Shown here: piece after piece, positions 1 to 6,082 of the stretch
How the letters are laid out: each line of letters starts with the position of its first letter
How positions within the stretch are numbered: position 1 is the stretch's first letter
From: Candidatus Delongbacteria bacterium
GTDB taxonomy: Bacteria; Bacteroidota; Bacteroidia; Bacteroidales; ML635J-15
Direction of reading: 5' to 3'
Assembly: GCA_027858215.1 (NCBI GenBank)
Contig: JAQIDD010000194.1
Location: forward strand, 1 to 13,327
DNA length: 13,327 nucleotides
Notes under the pieces: generated by a model
What the model was told of the DNA's origin: nothing
Seen by the model: the letters and a program-made list of their open reading frames with translations, nothing else
Databases searched by the model: none
Made by a program: the position numbers and the translations under genes

Positions 1-85
1 CCGCTTTTTTGCGGATAGCTGATCTCGGGATTTTAGATTTCAAGCAACTTGCGGGTCACAAAATCATTTTCGGCACGAGGTTTTG

Positions 86-109
86 GTTCTTTTGACGGCA
101 CAAAAGAAC
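86..109. repeat. Perfect 9-bp inverted repeat (hairpin)
   Basis: GTTCTTTTG at 86-94 and CAAAAGAAC at 101-109 are perfect reverse complements around a 6-nt loop. The hairpin lies about 100 bp beyond the stop codon of the minus-strand Sir2 gene, so it could end that transcript, but neither strand has a clear T-tract after it. It may instead be a dispersed intergenic hairpin. The rest of 1-208 shows no gene I can support. Confidence 0.45.
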
Positions 110-208
110 ATGAAAAGCATTTTAATCGAAATAGATTACCTACATTAAATTTATTTTTGGGTGCCCCAATGCACAAAACAGGAGTTCCATCGCAGTATTT
201 CACCGGGA

Positions 209-943
209 TCACATCCTTTTGTCAATTTCCGTCAGTGCTTCAGATGCTTTGGTGGCAATGTACAAATCTGTAATCTGACTGGTAAATGCGGTGGTTCCGA
301 TATTAACTTCAATGATATACGCCCCCTGTTTTTTAGCTTCATGAGGCACCCATGATGCAGGTATAATTTCACCGGTAGAACCAATGATGATACACACATC
401 GGCTTTTTTTGCTTCTTCAAAAGACAAAGACCTTGCCGGTTCAGGGATACGTTCACCAAAAAAAATAAAATCAGGCTTCATCAAATGCCCACAGTCATCG
501 CATATCGGCGCTTTTGCAGTAATTTCAATACTTGATGTCGGAACAGTTTTACCACATCCCATGCATGCAAATGAACCCGATGTTCCGTGAAATTCCAGCA
601 CGTTTTTGCTTCCTGCGTCGGTATGCAAATTATCAATGTTTTGAGTGATGATGGTTTTTATCAGCCCTTGCTGCTCCCACTTTGCCAGTATAGTATGCGC
701 AGGATTGGGTTTGGCTTTACCAAAATAATCATAAAAAATCTTTTTGATGACATCCCATGAAGTTTGTGTGTTGTTTTTGAAATAAGATAATTCCAGCACT
801 TCAGGGTCATATTTGTTCCATAACCCATTTTTACCGCGAAACGGAGGGACGCCACTTTCTGTGGAAATCCCCGCCCCTGTAAATACAATACAATGTGTTG
901 CTTCCTTTATTTTCTGGGCAGCTCTGTCATAATATTTATCCAT
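209..943 (-). CDS. Sir2-family NAD-dependent protein deacylase
   Basis: A complete 244-aa sirtuin of the short bacterial CobB-like size, expected to remove acyl groups from lysines in cytoplasmic proteins using NAD+ and releasing nicotinamide and O-acyl-ADP-ribose. Visible motifs in order are GAGIS (residues 23-27), GVPPFRG (31-37, usually GIPDFRG, so Pro replaces the common Asp), TQNIDNLH (100-107), the catalytic histidine in EFHG (H119), two zinc CxxC pairs (C127/C130 and C148/C151), and a GST segment (188-190) with EVN (212-214) for NAD binding. The start is the ATG followed by MDKYYDRAAQKIKEA, which gives the usual short N-terminal helix. It is monocistronic and divergent from the unknown gene at 1084. 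Family assignment is secure; acyl-chain preference cannot be read from the sequence. Confidence 0.96.
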   Translation of the reverse strand: MDKYYDRAAQKIKEATHCIVFTGAGISTESGVPPFRGKNGLWNKYDPEVLELSYFKNNTQTSWDVIKKIFYDYFGKAKPNPAHTILAKWEQQGLIKTIITQNIDNLHTDAGSKNVLEFHGTSGSFACMGCGKTVPTSSIEITAKAPICDDCGHLMKPDFIFFGERIPEPARSLSFEEAKKADVCIIIGSTGEIIPASWVPHEAKKQGAYIIEVNIGTTAFTSQITDLYIATKASEALTEIDKRM

Positions 944-1083
944 ACCGCTAACTTAATAAATGATATACAATTTACAAATGCCAGGCGTGTTTATAATCAG
1001 GCCTTTCCTGTGAATATAAACACATTGGCATATTTATTGTTTTATTGATGAGTGGAATATAATTTAAACAGTGGACACACATT

Positions 1084-1500
1084 ATGAACACACGAATATA
1101 CAGTACAGATAAAGGCCAGGTGATTCGCCGGATACCGGATAATGACATCATCATTGAATTCGGCAATCTGTCATGGAAGCTGTCAATATTACAGTTGAAA
1201 ATGCTGAAATCCTTTGCAAAAAATATCGATGGGAGTTATTTTAAAAAAATAAACCAAAACAGTTTTTACCGCCGTAAAGTACGCATTCCCATACATGGCA
1301 CCACTTTATCCATCCTTCTGAGCACAGATGAACTTGAAGATTTTAAAGCCTTACTGAGTGGGATTCCTGCCAATGCACTTGAAAAGGAAGATATCTACAA
1401 TATCCTTTATCACATCACAGAAAATCATTACGATCGGCCAGATGAACCCACAGATGAAATTCATTTAATCCACCCGTCGTTCAAATATTTTTTGAATTGA
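1084..1500 (+). CDS. Hypothetical protein, 138 aa, unrecognised family
   Basis: A complete frame from ATG to TGA encoding a soluble basic protein without signal peptide, membrane segment or cysteine. The N-terminal half carries EFGNLSWKLSILQLKMLKSF (residues about 21-40), which looks like a strand-helix unit, followed by a Lys/Arg-rich stretch with FYRRKVRIPIHG (about 60-71) and an acidic helix LSTDELEDFKALLSGI. The C-terminal third (from about 100) is rich in His, Asp, Glu and Pro. It is divergent from the Sir2 gene with a 140-bp gap that must hold both promoters. The layout of a conserved 'FGN...' start followed by a short helix recalls small Bacteroidota-only families of unknown function, but I cannot name one. 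That it is a real gene is inferred from its length, its plausible residue composition and the absence of a better overlapping frame. Confidence 0.7.
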   Translation: MNTRIYSTDKGQVIRRIPDNDIIIEFGNLSWKLSILQLKMLKSFAKNIDGSYFKKINQNSFYRRKVRIPIHGTTLSILLSTDELEDFKALLSGIPANALEKEDIYNILYHITENHYDRPDEPTDEIHLIHPSFKYFLN

Positions 1501-1600
1501 TTTACATTATTTTGCTTTTACCATTCATTTTGTAGAACAATACAATATTATTCTTCTCAAATTTTACCCATAACGGTGATTTGGATGCTGCCAACTTTAG

Positions 1601-1905
1601 TTACTCAAAAAAGTAATCATCCACCGGCAAGGTGCAGGCTGTGATATGCCCGGCATCTGTTTTTGCGTTTTTATTAAAATTCCTGAGTAATTCCATGACA
1701 GAGGCGGCTGTTTTGTCATCACTTAACTGCATGTTAATGATGGTGTTGTACCGGGCCAAACGGCGTTGTTCAATCGCGGGGTACCACGCAAAGGTTTTGC
1801 AGCCACCTGGTCAATGATTTGATAATCATGCACACCATTGGCTTCGAGTTTTTCCAAAAGCCGGTTTTTCATGCTGATGTTGCAGGTACAGTAAATGAAT
1901 TTCAT
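1601..1905 (-). pseudogene. PII-like signalling protein (PII-NG type), frameshifted
   Basis: Read from the ATG at 1905, the first frame gives 52 residues (start MKFIYCTCNISMKN) ending in PRLNNAVWPG, a motif typical of PII-like proteins, then runs into eight unrelated residues and a stop at 1723. Moving to the next frame at about 1750 restores a family-like continuation: YNTIINMQLSDD, a helix with MELLRNF, then ITACTLPVDDYFFE and a stop at 1601. The corrected product is about 101 aa, a normal length. One missing base after CCCGG (near 1750) explains everything. The family resembles PII and CutA trimers; the PII-NG group is known to sit beside CusA/CzcA-type metal efflux genes, and here the ATG overlaps the stop of an RND pump remnant. 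It could be a real decay mutation or an assembly error. Confidence 0.72.
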
Positions 1906-2093
1906 GCTTGTTGTTTTTTGTCTGTTTTTTCGTTGATGATGTTTTTTCTGTAAAACAGGGCATACAAGGATGGAATAACCATCAATGAATTAATCATGGA
2001 AACCAAAAGCCCCCCAATGATCGTGATTCCCAGAGCGAACCATGATGTCAAATTTATCACCATGTTGTTTGAAATGTCCAGCCTGTTTTCCAT
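1902..2093 (-). pseudogene. C-terminal remnant of an RND efflux permease
   Basis: The 63 codons end in a segment characteristic of the last transmembrane helix of RND (AcrB/CusA-type) inner-membrane pumps: FALGITIIGGLLVSMINSLM followed by VIPSLYALFYRKN. Full pumps are about 1000-1050 aa, so some 95% of the gene is missing. The frame is open only to about 2105, and the first residues do not look like pump sequence, so the break lies near 2050-2105. Its stop codon overlaps the ATG of the PII-like gene in an ATGA, showing that the two were a translationally coupled operon. The inverted repeat at 2099-2138 lies at the lost 5' side. The homology is clear, although short. Confidence 0.75.
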
Positions 2094-2098
2094 AAATG

Positions 2099-2138
2099 CT
2101 TTGCCTTACCTGCATGCAGCAGGCAGGTAACCGCAAAG
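2099..2138. repeat. Imperfect inverted repeat at the RND gene breakpoint
   Basis: CTTTGC (2099-2104) pairs with GCAAAG (2133-2138), and TTACCTGC (2106-2113) pairs with GCAGGTAA (2123-2130). Together they form a 14-bp-arm hairpin with a small internal bulge and a 9-nt loop. It lies exactly where recognisable RND coding sequence ends. It could be a REP-like or miniature element end, or a terminator; there is no flanking T-tract. Confidence 0.5.
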
Positions 2139-2254
2139 AGGCTTTACACTAAAAATTATTTGTTTTGTAATTCGATTTGATCATTTTTCCACTACATTTA
2201 CAGTAGAACCATTTTTTGCAATAATGATTATATGGTAACATCATAAAAAATCCG

Positions 2255-2262
2255 TACTTTCG
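2255..2262 (+). promoter_or_regulatory. Putative -7 element for the DUF58 gene
   Basis: TACTTTCG differs by one base from the Bacteroidota -7 consensus TAnnTTTG and ends 10 nt before the ATG at 2273, implying a very short leader. I find no clear -33 TTG at the usual spacing, so this call rests on the -7 alone. Confidence 0.35.
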
Positions 2263-2272
2263 TTTTCAAGTT

Positions 2273-3199
2273 ATGCCGGTGAAAAATTTAAGAGATATAC
2301 AGCAATTTGAGGAATTTGACCACCTGGAGCTCATTGCAAAGCATGTGGTTGAAGGCTTTATTACGGGTCTGCATAAAAGCCCGTATCATGGTTTTTCAGT
2401 TGAATTTGCTGAACACCGGCAATATAACAAGGGAGAACCCACCAAACACATTGACTGGAAATTGTATGCACGCACCGATAAATTGTTTGTTAAACGCTAT
2501 GAAGAAGAAACCAACCTGCGAGCCCATCTGATTATTGACATATCCTCTTCGATGTTGTTCCCCCTGAAGGAAAAACGCATCAATAAACTGACGTATTCGG
2601 TTTATGTGGCGGCGGCACTTATTTATTTAATGAAAAGACAGCGTGACGCTGTTGGTATCAGTCTTTTTGATGAGGAAGTGCGCATGCATACGGACGCCCG
2701 GTTATCGCAGGTACACCTGGCTTATTTGTACAATGAAATGCGGCAATTGATATCCCCTGAATTTCAACCGGAAAAACGAAAAACCAGCACAGCCGAAACA
2801 CTCAATATCCTGGCTGAACAGATAAAAAAGCGTTCGCTGATAGTTTTGTTTTCAGATATGTTTAGCGAAGATGACACAGATGAGCTTTTCAGTGCGCTTC
2901 AGCATTTGCGTTTCAATAAACATGAAGTGATACTTTTCCATGTCACAGACCATGAGCTGGAGCAGGAATTTGAGTTCAGCAACCGCCCGCACAAGTTTAT
3001 TGATTTGGAAACAGGAAAGCAAGTCAGGTTAAATCCCAACGAAGTGCGGGGACAATACAAAAAGCAAAGTCATGCCCTTGTGTCAGAATTGAAAACACGC
3101 TGCGGGCAGTACCAAATTGATTTTGTTGAAGCTGATATCCGGAAGGATTTCACTGAAGTGTTGCAGGCGTATTTATTGAAACGGACGAGGTTGTATTGA
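2273..3199 (+). CDS. DUF58 domain protein with vWA-like fold
   Basis: A complete 308-aa cytoplasmic protein. DUF58 proteins usually sit in MoxR-AAA/BatA operons and are thought to act with the MoxR ATPase in assembly or quality control of envelope or metal-containing complexes. The hallmark segment GEPTKHIDWKLYART (about 54-68) is followed by FVKRYEEETN and a vWA strand LIIDISSSM with the MIDAS motif DxSxS at D89/S91/S93. Other candidate metal ligands are T171/T173 in KTSTAETL and D195 in VLFSDMF. No membrane segment is present, as expected for the short soluble subtype. The gene stands alone: neither a MoxR ATPase upstream nor a Bat/vWA membrane gene downstream is in the window, and the flanks are remnants. 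The start is the ATG giving MPVKNLRDIQ, typical for this subtype. Confidence 0.93.
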   Translation: MPVKNLRDIQQFEEFDHLELIAKHVVEGFITGLHKSPYHGFSVEFAEHRQYNKGEPTKHIDWKLYARTDKLFVKRYEEETNLRAHLIIDISSSMLFPLKEKRINKLTYSVYVAAALIYLMKRQRDAVGISLFDEEVRMHTDARLSQVHLAYLYNEMRQLISPEFQPEKRKTSTAETLNILAEQIKKRSLIVLFSDMFSEDDTDELFSALQHLRFNKHEVILFHVTDHELEQEFEFSNRPHKFIDLETGKQVRLNPNEVRGQYKKQSHALVSELKTRCGQYQIDFVEADIRKDFTEVLQAYLLKRTRLY

Positions 3200-3604
3200 A
3201 CACAACTCCTCTTTAGTACGCATGATATATGATGCAGATCGTGTCTTGAAATATCTGTCTTAATTTACTCTTTACTGCTAATATCTGCCCACACGACACA
3301 AATGTACTCATGCAACATGCTATTGAAGTATAAAGCATAAACAAAAATCAACCATCATTTGTAATTAATGAATGCACATGCATGGTAATAATATGATATC
3401 ATGCTAAAATCAACAAAAATCCTGGTAATGAACAAACGGCTCAAAGCCTGATTGAAACTTAGCCAATGATGATGTAAAATAATTTACGTGAACGAAAAAA
3501 TTACAACCTATGAAGATTTTAGAAAATGTTTGGATCCCAATGAGTGACGGAAATAAGCTGTAACTAATGCCACTGAATGGGTACTCAAATCCAATTAATG
3601 CATG
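3200..3604. other. Intergenic region with no intact gene
   Basis: This 405-bp stretch between the DUF58 stop and the YkgJ remnant has stop codons throughout in all frames. It contains an ATGATATCAT palindrome near 3391-3402 and a short inverted repeat GTAAA/TTTAC near 3474-3487. The only coding-like segment is the possible hydrolase start at 3510-3563, listed separately. I see no terminator with a T-tract and no RNA gene. Confidence 0.55.
3510..3563 (+). pseudogene. Possible N-terminal fragment of a CocE/NonD-type hydrolase
   Basis: The 17-codon frame MKILENVWIPMSDGNKL resembles the conserved N-terminus of CocE/NonD-family (X-Pro dipeptidyl-peptidase-like) hydrolases, where a pattern like E-x-V-W-I-P-M-S-D-G-x-x-L precedes a tryptophan and proline motif. 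The similarity stops with the TAA at 3561 and no continuation is seen in any frame before 3605. If correct, more than 500 codons have been deleted. The match is short, so chance resemblance cannot be excluded. Confidence 0.4.
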
Positions 3605-3865
3605 TTATCCATAGGTTTTCATTAGCTCTGTAAGTATTTTATACACCACCGGGCAGGTTTTGCTGTTTTTGATGCTGAGCTGAAGTATCTGTTTGAAATT
3701 TGTTTTATCGGTGTGGGGGTATTCCCTGCATGCTTTCGGACGGGCTTCATACACCATGCAATAATTGTCCGCCATCAGGAAAGGACAGGGCATGCTTTGA
3801 AAAACATAATCACCGTCTTCATCCTGTCGCAGGTATTTACTGACTACAGCAGATGGTTTTATTTT
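3605..3865 (-). pseudogene. YkgJ-family cysteine-cluster protein, 5'-truncated
   Basis: The frame encodes the C-terminal half of a Bacteroidota YkgJ-type (zinc- or iron-binding CxxCxxCC-cluster) protein: KIKPSAVVSKYLRQDEDG, then DYVFQSMPCPFLMADNYC, MVYEARPKACREYPHTDK and SKTCPVV. The later cysteines (CPFL, the C of DNYC, ACREYP and TCP) are present. The N-terminal region of about 70-80 residues that should carry the first cysteine cluster is absent. In-frame sequence extends only to 3886, and the region upstream of it is the intact 3' end of the EamA gene. No start codon lies in the family-like part except the internal ATG at 3793, so I treat it as a remnant. It reads in the same direction as EamA and overlaps its last codons. 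Confidence 0.82.
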
Positions 3866-4830
3866 CGTCTCTTGTTGCCAGCTCCTTTAAATTTTGTAAC
3901 GATATGCCGGTGAATATATCCATAAGTCCCGTATTTATCGCGTGAGATTTGTGAAACAGATACGCCTGTAATGATGATGATAATGCCAAGGATTTTACGT
4001 TCCGGAATCAGCTCTCCAAGGAAAATCCATGAAAAAATAATGGTAAACACAGGAATGATGTTGGCAAACACATTCACTTTACTGATGTCCATGTTTTTTA
4101 GTGCATAAGTGTATAAAAAATACGCGATGCTGCTGGCAAAAATGGCCAGTTTGATGATGGGCCACATAGAATACCAGACAAAACCCGTTGTCATAAAATC
4201 ACGGTAATCCAAAACCAGAAATACCGGAATAAACAAGAATATCCCAATGATATTTTGATACAACACAAGGTTAAGAATAGAGTATTTTTTGCTTATTTTT
4301 TTGATGAGCAGAGAATAGACAACCCCTGCAAACACTGACGAAAACAAAAACATCAATCCAATAGGTGAAATGATGAAATCTGCATTTGGGCCAAGTACGA
4401 TCAGGATAATCCCCGCAAAAGACACAGCTACACCCAACACGTTAAAAACAGTCAGTTTGTCTTTAAGAAAAATAGCTGCAGCAAGAGGTGTAAACAAGGG
4501 TAATGTGGATACAATCACCGCGGCAACCGGGGCAGATACCAGCTTAATCCCGTATGTTTCCCCCATAAAGTAAATAAACGGCTCACAAAAAGCCATGAGA
4601 AAAATAAGGCCCATGTCTTTAATGTCAATTTTTTGTATTCTCTTGCTAAACAGAAGGTATGGCAATAAAAACAAGCTTGATATTAGCAGCCGGAACAGCA
4701 CAATATTGACCGGATTGTAATGTTCCAAAGCCTGCTTACTCCAGATGAAACTACCTGCCCAAATGAGCATGGCAGCAATAAGGCTTATGTATATTACCGT
4801 TTTATTTTTGATTTTGAACGGGAATTTCAT
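3859..4830 (-). CDS. DMT superfamily transporter, EamA domain
   Basis: A complete 323-aa inner-membrane protein with about ten hydrophobic helices arranged as two EamA repeats (roughly residues 13-146 and 156-294), the standard architecture of RhaT/YdcZ-like drug/metabolite exporters. Characteristic features are MLIWAGSFIWSKQAL in helix 1, FRLLISS in helix 2, SAPVAAVIVSTLPLFTPLAA in the first repeat and NVFANIIPVFTIIFSWIFLG with ISKVN in the second. Substrate cannot be deduced. The C-terminal tail after the last helix (about 296-323) is basic and runs into the truncated YkgJ gene, so this tail may have been altered by the deletion that removed the YkgJ start. The ATG at 4830 gives the usual short cytoplasmic N-terminus before helix 1. 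Confidence 0.93.
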   Translation of the reverse strand: MKFPFKIKNKTVIYISLIAAMLIWAGSFIWSKQALEHYNPVNIVLFRLLISSLFLLPYLLFSKRIQKIDIKDMGLIFLMAFCEPFIYFMGETYGIKLVSAPVAAVIVSTLPLFTPLAAAIFLKDKLTVFNVLGVAVSFAGIILIVLGPNADFIISPIGLMFLFSSVFAGVVYSLLIKKISKKYSILNLVLYQNIIGIFLFIPVFLVLDYRDFMTTGFVWYSMWPIIKLAIFASSIAYFLYTYALKNMDISKVNVFANIIPVFTIIFSWIFLGELIPERKILGIIIIITGVSVSQISRDKYGTYGYIHRHIVTKFKGAGNKRRK

Positions 4831-4834
4831 GCTG

Positions 4835-4865
4835 CGAAAGTGGTGAAAACAGACATATCATCCAA
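4835..4865 (-). promoter_or_regulatory. Putative promoter of the EamA gene
   Basis: On the minus strand CACTTTCG (4842-4835) resembles the -7 element TAnnTTTG, and a TTG (4865-4863) lies 20 nt upstream, the typical Bacteroidota -33/-7 spacing. The -7 ends 4 nt before the ATG, which would make the transcript almost leaderless, so the call is tentative. Confidence 0.35.
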
Positions 4866-4971
4866 TTACTTTACATTGAAACGGTATAATTCAGATAAAA
4901 TTTACCAGGCTGTATATCATGCATTTTGGTACTGATATGGTCAGGATAAGAAATTAATGTATTTTTGATGT

Positions 4972-5049
4972 ATGGATTCCTTATGGATAGGCATAGCATT
5001 TGGATTCGGGTTTTTGATCAGCCGGTTGAATTTACCAACCATTTATTAG
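4972..5049 (+). pseudogene. Possible N-terminal fragment of a Kef-type (CPA2) antiporter
   Basis: The 25-codon frame starts MDSLWIGIAFGFGFLI and continues with a segment ending RLNLP. This matches the style of the first helix of CPA2/KefB monovalent cation:proton antiporters (D-x-x-W-I-x-I-A-F-x-F-G-F followed by L-P-P before a GYLLAG motif). Here the match stops right after the LP and a TAG follows at 5047. If the reading is right, nearly all of the roughly 400-700-residue transporter is gone. The match is one hydrophobic helix, so confidence is limited. Confidence 0.4.
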
Positions 5050-5054
5050 AATAG

Positions 5055-5276
5055 AGTCAACATTATTCGGTTAATCCGGTTCCTGGAGTTTACGGTATTT
5101 ACTTGCCGTGTGTATGGTTTTTTCAAGACGTTTTGCTTTATGATCGGACTACGGCAATAAATACATTGGTATTCATAAGCGTTGATTTGAAATCAATAAT
5201 TTCAGGGATTACAGAAGATTGCAGACTGATTTTTGCCCATGAAGCCGGGAACAGGATTGAAGATTTAAAAAACTAA
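5055..5276 (+). other. ATG-less 73-codon open frame, possible C-terminal remnant
   Basis: Directly after a TAG at 5052 a frame stays open for 73 codons to the TAA at 5274. The second half has a protein-like look: DLKSIISGITEDCRLIF followed by AHEAGNRIEDLKN. There is no ATG, only possible TTG starts. It is in a different frame from the antiporter-like fragment just upstream. I do not recognise the family; it may be the 3' end of a deleted gene or simply chance. Confidence 0.25.
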
Positions 5277-5285
5277 ATATGTTAT

Positions 5286-5293
5286 TATGTTTG
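5286..5293 (+). promoter_or_regulatory. Putative -7 element for the thioredoxin-like gene
   Basis: TATGTTTG is a perfect match to TAnnTTTG and lies 48 nt before the ATG at 5342. The nearest upstream TTG (5257-5259) is 26 nt away, slightly longer than usual for a -33 element. Confidence 0.45.
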
Positions 5294-5341
5294 TAAGGAA
5301 CAGAATAGATGGTATTTTTATTAAAATTTAATACATAAGTT

Positions 5342-5869
5342 ATGATAAAAAACTGGCTCTTTTTCGTGATGATAGTTATGGCTGTTGGTGTAACAGCCCA
5401 GGAAGATAATAAGGTGGTATATGACAGCGCTGCACAACAAAATATTCTGATAGGAAAATGTGACTGGGAGGCTTTTCAGCAGGATGATTTTTCTGATTGG
5501 TTTAACGAAGGGTACAACGCATACCACCCCGATGAAAAACTCATGCAGCAATTAGCCCGGTCGCTGAAAGGCAGGGAATTGTCGTTTAAGGTGTACCAGG
5601 GTAGTTGGTGTCCTGACAGCCGGCGGGAATTGCCTCGGCTGAAAAAAATAACCGACGGCCTGAAATCCGATGTATATACCGATATTATTTCTCTGAACAG
5701 GGCTAAACGCCTTAATAATAATGCTCTCCCGGAGGATAACATTGAATTTGTACCAACCATTGTTATTTATCTTGATGGTGTTGAGGTGGGGCGTATTGTT
5801 GAAGAACCTGATTACTCCCTGGAAGCGGATATTGTAAAATATCTGAAAGCGGAGTTGAACGAGGAATGA
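5342..5869 (+). CDS. Secreted thioredoxin-like protein with monothiol CPDS site
   Basis: A 175-aa protein with a signal peptide (MIKNWLFFVMIVMAVGVTAQ, cleavage expected near residue 19-20), so periplasmic. The thioredoxin-like domain spans about residues 65-172. The active-site region reads GSWCPDSRRELPRL, with a single cysteine (C90) where classic thioredoxins have CxxC; the second position is Ser93. The cis-proline loop VPTIVIY (137-143) and a C-terminal helix follow. A WCxDSRRE signature is typical of a widespread Bacteroidota thioredoxin-family group, in which the second cysteine is commonly absent. The other cysteine in the mature protein is C40. A monothiol site argues against simple disulfide reduction and suggests thiol binding or isomerase-like chemistry, which is inference. 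The next gene, also secreted, starts 213 bp downstream behind its own promoter-like site. Confidence 0.85.
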   Translation: MIKNWLFFVMIVMAVGVTAQEDNKVVYDSAAQQNILIGKCDWEAFQQDDFSDWFNEGYNAYHPDEKLMQQLARSLKGRELSFKVYQGSWCPDSRRELPRLKKITDGLKSDVYTDIISLNRAKRLNNNALPEDNIEFVPTIVIYLDGVEVGRIVEEPDYSLEADIVKYLKAELNEE

Positions 5870-6064
5870 AAATAATCATTAATTTTATTTTGTAACATCT
5901 TTTAATGTGGGCTGATCTCGTGTTACCTATTGGTGCCGGAGATTGCCAGGTTTGTAGTTTATCCCATAGGCTGCATAGGTTCTTTTTTCCCGCTAAAGCA
6001 TTAGGTTTTAGAAAGAGTATAATTAGTTCATAACGAACAATAAGGTTAAGTAGGAATGTTTATA

Positions 6065-6072
6065 TAGTTTTG
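6065..6072 (+). promoter_or_regulatory. Putative -7 element for the LPP20-like gene
   Basis: TAGTTTTG matches TAnnTTTG perfectly and ends 10 nt before the ATG at 6083 (22 nt before the ATG at 6095). No convincing -33 TTG is seen at 19-21 nt. Its position favours the second ATG as start, since that leaves a longer leader. Confidence 0.42.
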
Positions 6073-6082
6073 TCTGTATAAA

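Larger units (their letters stand above)
4831..5341. other. Intergenic region with gene fragments only
   Basis: No intact gene is present in these 511 bp. The left end holds the EamA promoter region, the middle a possible Kef-type antiporter start (4972-5049) and an ATG-less frame (5055-5276), and the right end the promoter of the thioredoxin-like gene (5286-5293). I see no hairpin terminator or RNA gene. Confidence 0.55.

Noticed and set aside
1..14. CCGC-TTTTTT-GCGG inverted repeat at the window edge
   Set aside because: Only 4-bp arms, cut by the window boundary and without a following T-tract, so a terminator cannot be judged.
18..27. GCTGATCTCG occurring near 18 and again near 5912
   Set aside because: A 10-base match with no longer flanking similarity; within what chance allows in 13 kb.
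5905..6033. 42-codon frame starting MWADLVLPIGAGDCQV upstream of the LPP20-like gene
   Set aside because: No recognisable family, no promoter or ribosome-site support, and frames of this length are expected by chance.
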